This document shows positions 40,839-51,823 of a DNA stretch of 64,000 nucleotides, in pieces. Source of the stretch: Kitagawia praeruptora (taxonomy: Eukaryota; Streptophyta; Magnoliopsida; Apiales; Apiaceae); NCBI GenBank assembly GCA_037693485.1, contig CM075348.1, positions 10,956,501 through 11,020,500 on the forward strand, given 5' to 3'. The stretch's first letter is position 1. The number at the start of each line of letters is the position of its first letter. The notes under the pieces were generated by a model. The model saw only the letters and a program-made list of their open reading frames with translations. It was not told where the DNA came from and did not search any database. The position numbers and the translations under genes were made by a program.

Positions 40839-43796
40839 TCAATCATCATTTTCGTCGTCGGCCTCGTGAGCATTGTCATCATCGCGATCATTGTCCTCCT
40901 GCTCCTGATCACTGTCGTCCTCACTTTCATCACCAGATGCAAGACATAACTCTTCGACATCAAGGTCCTTGAAATCTGGATTGATTTCTCCCAATTTTCC
41001 TACTACCTTTGACATTTTCTCACACACCTTTCTATCTACCATCTCCTTCATTTCAGCCATGATTTCCTCCCTTAAAGACTTTTTCAGATCATCAATATCA
41101 GGAGTACTACTGGAAGTAAAAAGTTTTGGCTGCTGAGCTATCATAATTTTTCTGCAGTTTCTAGATCTTCCTAAAAGCCAATTTGGTCCATGTTTTTGTT
41201 TTTTGACTTGTTCCCCCCCCCACTGCTAGCTTCAACAGTTGCAGTCTACGAAAAAGCATGATTAAACAAAAATACAAAGACATTAAAACTGAAAAGAAAG
41301 ACTACCTTTAAAGGAAAAAATTGAACAGATGAAAAGGACTAAAAAAATGAAATACTTGCATCTTACCTTATATACGCGTCCTGGCTTCCGTTTACGAGTT
41401 TTGTCATAAATATCGTCTTTCTGCTTTCTGCCAAAATTATGCAGAGAGTGACATAATTAGAAAATTAAAGCAAGTATAGAAGTGGTAATTTCATAAACAC
41501 ATTAGAAAATGAAAGCATCTTTTAAATAAAAGCTGGACATACTATTTTCTCTCCAATCTGCGCAAAACTTTTACGACCAGCAGTGTGCGTTTCTACAATC
41601 AACTTACGATTTTCTGAATTTTTCTTAGCTAGATCCTGACCATTAAATAAAGTGCACATAATATAAAATAACTTACAACAATTTTGAATATAAAATTGTG
41701 AAAAAGTACTAGCTAACGGATTGATATATTAGTGGATATACCTTAACGTCTTCATCCGCCCAATACTTGAGAAGCGCCTTGAATTCTTCGTTCGAAATGA
41801 CAGAGGGCCTATTTTTTAGCCTGTCTTCATCATTATCATATTTGAGATAATGGTCTTTCTTAATCTGGCTCTTGTGTAGCCTCCACAAAGCACCAATAGT
41901 GCGCAAAGTATAGGTTCTTCCTTCCTCGGGAATATCATATTTTGTCTAATAAAATTAGTTAAAATTATTAGTGGAATTTACATGTGACTGACATACTACT
42001 GATCTATTAATTACTCTTACTATATATATAATCCTAAAGACAATAAAAAGACTAGAGATCATAAAAAAGGTCTACAATATTTTGAGGTTACCTTAACAAA
42101 ATTCCATAGATCCTCCTTCTTTTGTTTTGGAAATTTGTGCCAATTGATGAGATCAAGTGGGACAGACTGTCTAGCCAATGTCCCCAAAAAGTTTTTAAAT
42201 TCAGACAAGTCTAATTCATTGTCAGCCACAGCCTGGAACTCGCAATTCAACTTAATAACCTTCTTTTCATCAGGCCTCCTTGTGTAAACATTATTCATTC
42301 GCGTAGGTCCTCTACGCTTATTGCCTTTCGGTGCACCTAAAAGTGGTACAAAACACTTAAGTACTAATTCAACACAAAATCTGATTAAAGAATGTATCGA
42401 GAAAACCTACAATTACCTGTTGAAGTTTCAACTATTTCTTCATGAGTTTCTGAATGAGATGTCTGACCACCATCATCCACTTTGTTTTTTTCTTTTTCAA
42501 GGGTCTTTTGACGATCTTTCATCAACATGTAAGCTTCCATTGAACCAATTCCTTGATTGGTATATCTTTTTGCAAGCACCGATTGCAATAATGGTAAGCC
42601 TTGTGGTAAATCTTTAGTCAATGGAGGGGGAGGTGGTAAATTCTCAGAAATGACAGGGGATGAATGTTTAGCTGGTTCAAACTGCATACTCAAGGCCTGC
42701 ATTTACACAAGAAGTTGTAGTTGGCATAAGCTTTATCATCCTAATGCAACAAAGAATTGCTAAACCAACATATGAATTACTAAACAGTTATTAATATATA
42801 TGAACTTAACATCATGTACCTGTGTAGATAAAGGAGCTGCGGTCCTTGAACGTATGTTCGGCCTTGAGACAGGATTGGTAACCTTCTTCCCCCTTTTTTT
42901 GCTTTTGAGCAACTTGTTTCGCCACGATCTCTTCGTCTTCTTTTTCAGCCTCGGACAAACTGCCATGTCCAGGAACGACTCTCTATCAAATTATGGCTCA
43001 TCGTCCGCTTGAACCTTTTCCTCAACATTGTTCACATTTAAACCGGAAGCAAGCTGTTTTAATCCTAACTCATCAACTTTTCTTTGATTTTCTGCAACCT
43101 TCAACTGCCTATTCTTTTCATAATCCGTTACCTAAAATTTGTAAAGAATATGTACAAAAATATCAAATTTGACCCAAGGCATATTAAATTGAGCAACTAA
43201 ACAGTAGATATTATTTAACCTTTGAAACAACTTGTCCAGCCTCAGTTTCAGGTTGATCAGTAGCTGCCTTTCCACGAGTAGATCGACGATTGCCCCTCTG
43301 CTTCTTCAGCCCATCGATTGTCACAAATTTACGCTTTGCTTGTAAAGCTGTTGGTGAAATTGGATGTAAAAACATATTAACATCACTACCTAAATGTTAA
43401 GTAATAATAGAAAATAATGGATGTTATGTTACCTTCAAAATATTTTGTTCTTGGTCGCACAATTAGATGTGGTTGCATTTGTGACTTTGGCTGGTAATTA
43501 TTGTCAATTATATGATCAACATAAAATTCCAACCTCTCTCCTTCGGCTGTGTTTACAAAATCCTGTAAATCACGATCGTTATCAATAAGCTTCCAGCCAC
43601 TCGCCACGTTCTTCACATAAACACCGCCAATTTTCGTGTACTTCAGATCATCTTTCACGTACTCCATCACAACCGTGTACGAGAATCTGTCAGAGTCTAC
43701 ATACTCCGGAATCTCAGTACATCGGCCACCTAGATATTCAGTTTTTGAGAAATGTCCCTTGTCAAAGAACCTCAGAATGTAATCTTTACTTGCCAT
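40839..43796 (-). pseudogene. Second CACTA gene: PB1-like plus Transposase_24 protein, nine exons
   Basis: Exons inferred from frame and GT/AG borders: 43796-43433, 43347-43220, 43131-42820, 42696-42417, 42336-42092, 41945-41742, 41635-41543, 41427-41367, 41245-40839. Exon 1 encodes a PB1-like domain (YLGGRCTEIPEYVDSDRFSY ... FYVDHIID). Exons 5-7 encode a Transposase_24 (Ptta/En-Spm) region, with WHKFPKQKKEDLWNFVK, TLRTIGALWRLHKSQIKKD and TAGRKSFAQIGEKI. The last exon has a coiled-coil-like stretch and a strongly acidic end (DDSDQEQEDNDRDDD). Proteins of this type bind subterminal repeats and regulate transposition. Exon 3 has an in-frame TAA (near 42990) and a likely frameshift in a homopolymer run near 42890-42900, so I treat the gene as damaged. 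Confidence 0.75.
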
Positions 43797-44184
43797 CCTG
43801 AAAACAATCAAATAAGATAAATAATTAGCAATTGAAATATTCATGTACAGTTCTAAAATGTCAATATGCAGTTTAGGTGAACAGATAATAAATAAAGGCC
43901 CTGATAATGAATTAAATAAAAAAAGAATTAATAATAAAGCAAATATGCAGTTAAAGCATAATGAACTAATTCAAGAAATATGCAATTAAGTACTGAACAG
44001 AAAATTACGAAAGCATTAAATATGAACTACAAAAAAAAGCACTAACAATGAACCACAATGAACTAATACAAGAAACTAATTGAATTTCAGTACCAATTAC
44101 ATAAAAGTTAACGAACCACAGTTAACGAATACAACAGAAATAGAAACTAGCACAAGTAAGGAAAACAAATAAGTTGGCTATTCT
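43797..44184. other. Intergenic region between the CACTA-2 genes
   Basis: A-rich 388 bp with no ORF. It should hold the 3' end of the transposase transcript and the promoter of the second gene, but I see no distinctive motif. Confidence 0.5.
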
Positions 44185-47100
44185 TCAGGTGTCATTCTGT
44201 TCTTCAAGTGTAACAGGGATTTGTTTTATCGGAATGTCATCTCTGCACCAATTGATGATATCCTCATTTATTGGTGCAGGATACACATGACCTGTGTCAC
44301 TAACATCTTCAACTGCATTCATCTCGTCTTCTACTTCAGAATATTGATCCTTCGGAGATTTCTTGACAACAAAATGCAAATTCTTCTCAACAGGATCTTG
44401 AATATAAAAGACCTATTGTACTTGTGTAGCGAGAACGAAGGGATCCTCCTTTTGACATACCCTGTTGAAGTTCACTCTTGTTAGCCCATAGCAATCCTTA
44501 TCTTTTTTATACCAACAACATTTATTAAATACAACAACAGTCAATGTTCCCCAGTAGTCGACTTCAATGATATCCTCAATTGCACCATAGTAACCTACAT
44601 CTCCAGCTATTGGATTTTGGTCTTTTGCACTCGCGAAACTGGTGGTTAATGCAGTGAGAAAGACACCATTATTTTGTGTCGTACACCTACTATCTCTATG
44701 CTTGGTGTGAAATCTATATCCATTCACAACATAACCAGAGAATCTCTTTGTTGCACGATGAGGCCCCTTTGCCAAGCTGGACAATTCATCTGAAACATCA
44801 TCTCTGTGTTGAACTACCTCTTTCAGCCACTTGTGAAATTCAGTCATATGTGTTCTTGCCCTTTTAAACTTCTTTGACTTTGCATTTTTTTCAACCAAGG
44901 TACGGTGTTCACTACATTTATAATATATATGCATAAATTAGCTTACTTATAATGCTTCATAAACTTCTAAAATTTGAATCAAAATTTTTCGTATATAAAA
45001 AAACTTACTCTTTTAACTTCTCAATTTCCAGGTTGTCGCAATTGCATAATATGTAACGATGAGCCTTGGTCCATGTTTTTTCGTCCAGATGTATAGACTT
45101 CCCTTCTCTGTTTTTACGAGACCCAATACGATGTCCATCATTTTTGTCACAGTCCTTTGGATCACTTCTGTTTCCACATTGCTCATTGAACAATCTGGAA
45201 CAAAATGTCAAACATTCTTCAACCAAGTAGCCTTCTGCTATGCTCCCTTCTGGCTTACTCCAATTTTGAACATATGATTTCAGTTTGCACAAATACCTTT
45301 CAACTCTAAACATCCACCTTAAGTGCACCGGTCCACCGAATTCAATTTCCTTGCACAAGTGAATTGGTAAGTGAACCATGATGTCGAAAAATGCAGGTGG
45401 AAAGATCATTTCAAGTTCACAAAGTATCTAGATAATTTCATTTTATAACTTCTCAACATCTTCTAATTCAATGACTTTGCCATATATACCCCTGAAGAAT
45501 GCCCCAAACCTCATCAAAGGTATTGCTACCTCAGGTTTCAGAGTTTTAACCACAACAAATTGTAATAGAATTTGAAGAACAAAATGTGCGTCATGACTCT
45601 TATAACCCGATAGCATTCGCTCCTTCATTTGAATGCACCGGCTGATATTAGAAGCAATTCTGTATGGTAACTTAGCATTCATCAGAACTGAGAGAAACAT
45701 TTCTTTCTCTTCTTTCGTCATATCAAAACTAGCTGCTCTAATTTTAACATGCTTGTTATCAACACATTTGACAGGATGAAGACTTTTTTCTAATCCCCAT
45801 TTCTTCCAAATCATGACGAGCATTAAGATGATCTTTTGTCTTGCCCCCAATATTTAACAAAGTCCCCAATATTTTATCAAAAATGTTCTTCTCAATATGC
45901 ATAACATCAAGGTTATGCCTAACCATATTACTACTCCAATATGATAATTCGAAAATAATGGACTTTTTCTTCCAAGGACAATCTGATGAAGAACCCCTAT
46001 GCTTCGTTTGCTGCTTCCCAAAATCATTTTCATAACCAGACAACAGTTCCTCAACCTGCATTCCGGTTAACATTTCTGGACTCGTTAGCAGTCCACATCT
46101 CCATTAAATCTCCGCGTATCAGACCTCCACTTATGATCAGGAGGAAGAAATTTTCTGTGGTTTAAATAGACAACCTTTTTACTATGTTTCAAATATGTTG
46201 ATGAGGTCTCGTAGTGGCATGAAGGGCAGGCAAGTTTACCTTTCGTGCTCCAACCCGATAAAAGTGCATATCCCAGAAAGTCACTTATCGTCCATAAGAG
46301 GCTAGCGTGTAGCTTAAATATGTTGTCCACCTTTGCATCATAAGTTTCTATCCTAACATCCCATAATTCCTTCAACTCCCCAATTAATGGTTGCATATAC
46401 ACGTCGATTTCGTTACCCGGATAAATAGGGCAAGGATTAAAGTTGAAAGAAGTAGGTTTTCCTATTTCATGATTAACCAGGGGCAGATTGTAATTTACTA
46501 ACATAACTGGCCAGGTGCTGTGAGAAATATTCATTGCTCGATAAGGATTGAATCCGTCTGCAGCTAAACCTAATCTAACATTTCTAATTTCCCCCGCGAA
46601 TTCAGGATACTTTGTATCCATTGACTTCCAACCCTGCCCATCAGCCGGATGCCTCAACTTGCCATCCTTTTTTCGTGCTAAAGCATGCCAGGTCATTGAC
46701 TTCGAGAAATCAGAAGTCAAGAACATTCTTTGCAGCCTTGGCTTTAAAGGAAAATATCTCATCACTTTTGCTGGGAATTTAGTTTCGTTCGACAAATTTG
46801 TGTTTGCATTAGGTTTATTCTTATCTTCAACTACTTTCCATCTTGAGGTTCCACACTTTTTACAAGTATCCAGGCCCTCATTTTTAGCCCAAAATAACAT
46901 GCAGTCATTTGGACATGCATGTATCTTTTGGTAATCTAAACCTAATTCTTTAATCATACCATTGGCTACATTAAAAGATGACGGGAGATTTACATTGGGA
47001 AAAACCTCCTTTATTAACTCAAGCAAATCGCTAAATGCCGACTCGCTAAATCCATGGATGCACTTTAGCTGGTAAAGCCTAACTATGAAACTTAGTTGAG

Positions 47101-47544
47101 TAAATTTTTACACTCGGGATATAAAGGCTGCCCACCCTCCTTAACTTTCCTAAAAAAATTCCTTACATCATCATTCATTCCCTTTCTACCTCCATATTCA
47201 GTAGCATCATTACCCCCATATGCATCAGATTTCATCGCCTCGAAATCATCTCCTAAACCCATACCTATATCAGTATCCATCTCATCTATAACACTGTCTA
47301 TCTTAAGGTTTGACACCTCGTAAATCCATTCAGCGGAATGGGCACAAGGGCCATTGCATATGAGATGCTCAATTATACCCTTGGCATTACTCCAGAATAC
47401 GTTACTACATATTTTACAGGGGCACATCAACTCATTGCCTACGGCATATCCAGTAAATACGTTCGTAACGAAATCTTCCACCCCCTTCCTATATTTATCA
47501 CTATATTTCGAAAGTGATATCCATTTCTCTCCTTGAAGATCCAT
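44185..47544 (-). pseudogene. CACTA TNP2-type transposase, several lesions
   Basis: ATG at 47544. Domain order on the minus strand: a Transpos_assoc-like zinc domain (47544 to about 47290; CPCKICSNVFW ... IEHLICNGPC), Transposase_21 (about 47060-45840; CPNDCMLFW, KKCGTSRW, WHALARKKDGKLRHPADG, YALLSGWSTKG), DUF4218 (45390-45180; IFPPAFFDIMVHLPIHL) and DUF4216 (about 44650-44480; DYWGTLTVVVFNKCCWY). An intron lies at 45008-44912 (GTAAGT...GTAG). Lesions: a frameshift with stop near 47092, a frameshift near 46090, a frameshift in an A-run near 45795, two in-frame stops near 45450, and an in-frame TAG near 44413. The full family architecture is present, so the gene died recently rather than being a relic. 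Confidence 0.88.
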
Positions 47545-48157
47545 TCTCTACATAAATGTTTTCAAACAAAAAACACAATACATCAAAAAAGAACACACCT
47601 AAGAAATCTCAGTAAATTCGCACTCTCTACTGAACAAAGCACTAATTTTTACCAATTCCACATGTATTTTGACCCTTTAAAAAATAAGTCTATCGGTATA
47701 TGTTTACATCTGACTAAAAGAGTACAGAGGGTGAGTGGATGATTCTCGACAATATAAAATTAGTTCTGCCATTAAACCAAGCTCATAAAAACCAAAGATT
47801 ATAAGCATACTTTGTACTCAATAAGAATTATCTAGTATAAATTACTCTGCTGGTAACAAAATACCTCAAAGAAGATCAGAATCAAACAGCCAAATCAGAA
47901 ATTATAAGCATATAAAACTGACAAAGGATGCAACATACAAAAATTGACATAAAATCATGTCAAATTAACAAACAATTACCAAAAAGTTAACATATAAAAA
48001 CTGAATGGTGTTAATTAACATATAAAGAAGACGTACTAGCTCACATACACAAATTGAACAAATAATCAACATATAATACTAGTTTTAATCGCACAAAAAT
48101 TATGAACATATAAAATTAAACATATAATCCAAAGATTTTCACATGTATAATCTAACA
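47545..48157. other. 5' flank of the CACTA-2 transposase gene
   Basis: Upstream region (promoter side) of the transposase. It is A-rich with repeated 'catataaaa' phrases and has no ORF. The element terminus expected beyond it is missing because of the gypsy insertion. Confidence 0.5.
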
Positions 48158-48873
48158 TAATAGGGAAAATATTGTATAACAATATTTTGGAGGTTGCTGG
48201 ATTTATGGAGCAAAATACGGATATTCTGCTAAGAACACGAAGAACACGGAGGAGATTTGTAACTGTTTGTGGCTGATCTTGTCTATTGATATTCAGTGGT
48301 GAACTGTTTCTCAGACTTTACAAGATGCCTACGTACCCTATTTATAGGGATCAAGCCATACGTAGTTCTCTTAGAGAAGAAGTTATCTAGACGGGCTAGG
48401 GTTTCTATGGGCTCGGCTTGGCCCAAATCCACTAGTCATTTCATTGGGCTGATGTATTCTACCCATTTATACTGTTCATGACCCATGGCCCATTAAAGGG
48501 TACCCATGGCTAACATGATACTATATTTATCATTACTGGCAAAGCTGACTAGATGGCCTCGCATGCGACCTCGCTGGGCTAGTCATGCGAGGCGATCCAC
48601 GCTGTATGGAGATAACCGTACTCACGCGACCTCGCTGGGCCTGACCGTAAGCCTTCGTAGTAAATATGCTCTAGGCCACGCTGGACCTCGTGAACTGTGA
48701 CCCAACCTCTTAGGGCTCGTTGGCGATCTTGCTCTACAGAATAATGTGATGAACCTCCCTGTGATGGCGGACTTTAATGACCCATTCTTCATTCCTAGGC
48801 CCATTATGTGTTATATACTGATATTATAGCCCATTAGGCATGTTTAGGACTTATGCCAAATTCGGGTATAACA
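48158..48873 (-). repeat. 3' LTR, family shared with 15760-16495
   Basis: About 716 bp; on the minus strand it starts TGTTATACCCGAATTTGG. The end near 48158 is degenerate: 'ccctatta' where the other copy has CCCTATAACA. A TATA box (CCTATAAATAGG inverse) lies near 48335-48348. Confidence 0.88.
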
Positions 48874-48890
48874 ACTACCCCCCGAGTCCA
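48874..48890 (-). promoter_or_regulatory. Polypurine tract
   Basis: Minus strand GACTCGGGGGGTAGT ends at the LTR start and fixes the element's orientation. Confidence 0.8.
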
Positions 48891-49097
48891 TATTGCACTT
48901 AAAAATGCGATGTGGACTCAAAGAATATCTTTCCAGAAACTTTAATGCGAGGCCAAGGCCCATTATCAATTACTCCTTTGGGCTCTCATCGCAGGCCCAA
49001 TAAACTCGAATAGTTGCTAACAACTGTCACATCTCGAGATCTGCTCATGGCGGCTGAGATGATGACACGTGTCACGTATCCTTCTCTCTCCTAACCA

Positions 49098-49106
49098 CTA
49101 TATAAT
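49098..49106 (+). promoter_or_regulatory. TATA box of the antisense gene
   Basis: CTATATAAT lies about 150 bp before the first inferred donor site and 225 bp from the LTR, on the strand opposite to the element's own transcript. Confidence 0.55.
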
Positions 49107-49129
49107 CTCAAAATTTCAAATCATTTATC

Positions 49130-51823
49130 ACTTTCCTTATTAACATTATACCGAAGTGCTGCCAATTTGCTCCCGGATCAAACAAAGACCCAGCTCGCTG
49201 TCAATCAAGAACGACCTCAAGTTTTCTCAATATCTTCACCGTTTCTTCATCAAAAAGTATGTCTCTCTCTCTTGTTCTTCATTTGAATGCATGTGTAGCT
49301 TATAATTTCGTATATATTTGCTGATAATTGCATGCGATGCGAGCCATTTTAACTGCGACCCCACACCCTTAATTTCATGCTGCGAGCCTTTCCTTGCTAG
49401 ACTAGAGAACGCGATCCCTTTAGTAAATAGATATACGACCCCAAAAATAGAGTAGCTGCGCGACCCCCTATTCCTCGTGCGCGGAGTGAGAACACTTAGA
49501 GCCTTCTATTTATTAAATCTTTTCTTCTTTTATCCCCTTTGATATTCTGTAAGTGCACACACTAATAATTCACCATCTTTTCAGATGTCTAACAGCGATA
49601 GCTCGAGGACTCCTTCACCTCTTCCACACATATCTATCAGCGAACAAGCTGCTGCGAATATTGCCAAGGCTGCAAGTGCGAGTGATGGCTCGTTCAAGTT
49701 ATACCTAGACCCTCTATGGTCACAGGAAGAGTTTACTAGGGATACCCCATGAGATTTTTGGAGAACGAGGCGACCCTCCGTCTCGCAGAATTAATCTGTT
49801 GACATTCCTTTAGGCTCGCAAAACCATCCGTCTACCAACATACCTTCCTCTGTTCAGGGTGAAATTGACAAATTATTGAAGAAAGGACAAGAATTCTTTG
49901 CCAGCATCCCTAAACTCCTTTCTCCCTTGGATAAACATCTCCTCCCTACGAGCCCTATACTTCTTACCAGTAGCTCTTCAACAAACTTACTCGGCCATGC
50001 ATACTACGAGGCCGAAGGTGGAGCTGACAACGAAGCAGACTTCGACGACTCTGATTATGAAGAATCTTCTTCTAATGACGGCGGTCTCGATGAAGTGACT
50101 AGGGTCGTCAATTTTGAGGATTATAACTATGTACCGGAGGCCTCACCTCAACCCTACATACCAACCCCTCAACCTGAGCTAGAAGGAGTAATATATGTTG
50201 GGGGGCCGCGCCCTGAAGATATTAAACCGGGCTCCAAGGTGAAACCAGGCCAACCTCGCACCCTGGCCTGTAAAGATCTGTCAACGACCCTGAATCTGGA
50301 GTCTTTGACAAAGGCTGTTAACACATACAGACCTGAAGGCAAAATTATTCTCCCTAAACGAGCGATGCTATCGCTTCAATCATGAAGAAAATGGTGGCAG
50401 GGTGCCCCGAATGGTCTTGACATCTGCCATGATGAAGATAGGTGTCTCTTCGCCTCTTCACCCTTTCATTAGGGATGTTTGCGAGACATATCACCTGGCT
50501 CTAATCCAAATAAATCCCAATGGCTATAGGGCCATGATCTCTTTGTATATTCTTTACCACAAATTAGGATATCCCAAACTTGATGCGAGGACCATGGGAT
50601 ACTTTCTGCAATTAAAGAGATGCGGGCCATCTGACTTTGGCTATGTCTATTTCTCAGTCTGGCCAGAATTTAAAAAGAAAGAACACTACCATGGCGGTCC
50701 GAGCAATGCAGGCTCGTGGAAAGGACCTTATTTGTATGTCCATGAGGTGCCCAGAGTTAAAACTTCCTTCAACTATCTCCCAGTTGGCCAAGTGCGAACC
50801 GTCCTGAAGGGCGAAAAGAAAAAACGAGCTGATGATGTGCTGAAAACGTCCCGCGAGGATAGGAATATACGAACCCTCCTTACTTTATAAAATTTAATCG
50901 AATGTGGATTCTTGAAAGAAGGGATCGAGCTTCCCTATGAGGCGGGGCCTTCAGGTGCGAAGAAGGCTTCGCGAAAAAGAAAGCTGCGAGAGGAAGCCTC
51001 GTCCTCTAGAATAGTGGTCGCAGAAAGTGAGAATACTTTACTGTTGTAGTCAAATAACTTCTTTATATTAACTGTCTTTACTGTCTTCGCATTTTCACCT
51101 TTCTTAATTATTATTTCTAACTGCTTTCTACTCCCATTTTATAGGCATGTCGAGCAAAGGTCGCAGGCCTCCATTCATGAAGAACAAAGACATCCCTACT
51201 GAGAATCCAATTGCCACTCCTCCTCAAAAGAAAAACAATGAACTCCTGCCTCCTCCACCTCCATCGACTAACACCGGGATCCTACCTCAACCATCTCAGA
51301 GCACTCCCGAGCAACATGTCTCTAAAAAACACAAAAAAGACGGTCCACTGCCTCAGGTAACTAAACTTGTAGACACGACGCCAGTCCATCATCTCTACGC
51401 GAAGCATGGGTACACTCATGCCACCGAAGAAGAATGCACCAAGTAGGTGGGTGCCGAGCTGATAGAAAATTCTGAGTTAGTCTCCAAATGTCTAGCCGAG
51501 GGATTTATCCGCCAAGCCTCGCATCTAAAAGAGTTAAAATACGTTGTTGCTGCTAATGACAAACTGGAGAAGGAGGTGAAGTCCCTTAAGATCAAGGCTG
51601 AAGAGGAAAAGAGGCTATTGCTAGAGACCTATAAACGAGCCCTAAAAACTGAAACAGCGACCCTCCAATCTGAGCTAAAAAAGGTTACTAATGAAAAAGC
51701 AGCGCTCCACAAGGCCTTGAAGGAAGCGGAGCAGCATGAGGAGGAGCTGACAAAGAAACATGAGGAGGAGGTGGCCAAGCTGAAAGTAAAGCTCGCTTCT
51801 GCGAAGTCTGATCGCGAGGTCGT
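49130..51823 (+). pseudogene. Antisense gene (aORF) of a Tat element, Transposase_28-like, truncated
   Basis: A leader exon (about 49130-49256) is followed by an intron (GTATGT at 49257 to TTTTCAG at 49584). An ATG sits exactly at the acceptor (49585). The coding frame runs to a donor at 51027 (GTGAGA) and resumes after TTTATAG at 51145. The N-terminus is Ser/Pro-rich, followed by an acidic Ser/Asp region (50030-50100). A domain at 50402-50780 resembles Pfam Transposase_28, 'putative gypsy type transposon' (SSPLHPFIRDVCETYHLALI, FLQLKRCGPSDFGYVYFS). A Lys/Glu-rich coiled coil follows (51470-51820). Lesions: TGA near 49750, TAA near 49795, a frameshift near 50375, and a TAG at 51445. The Tekay-like element then cuts the coiled coil. 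Tat elements are known to carry antisense ORFs here; their function is not settled. Confidence 0.8.

Larger units (their letters stand above)
40007..48157 (-). mobile_element. CACTA-2: transposase-bearing CACTA element, 5' end missing
   Basis: The left terminus CACTACACCAAATATGGGC (3' end of the element) is followed by about 550 bp of TTGCAACACT-type subterminal repeats. Two minus-strand genes follow: the second CACTA gene (40839-43796) and the TNP2-type transposase (44185-47544). The 5' terminus is not present: a gypsy element interrupts at about 48158. Both genes carry stops or frameshifts, so this copy is not autonomous now. Confidence 0.9.
48158..51823 (-). mobile_element. 3' part of a Tat-like gypsy element with an antisense gene
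   Basis: Minus strand: PPT and a 3' LTR (48873-48158), with the upstream 3' region of the element extending to 51823, where a Tekay-like element cuts it. The family is the one seen at 15760-17815. The plus strand carries the antisense gene described below. The 5' part lies outside the window. Confidence 0.85.
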
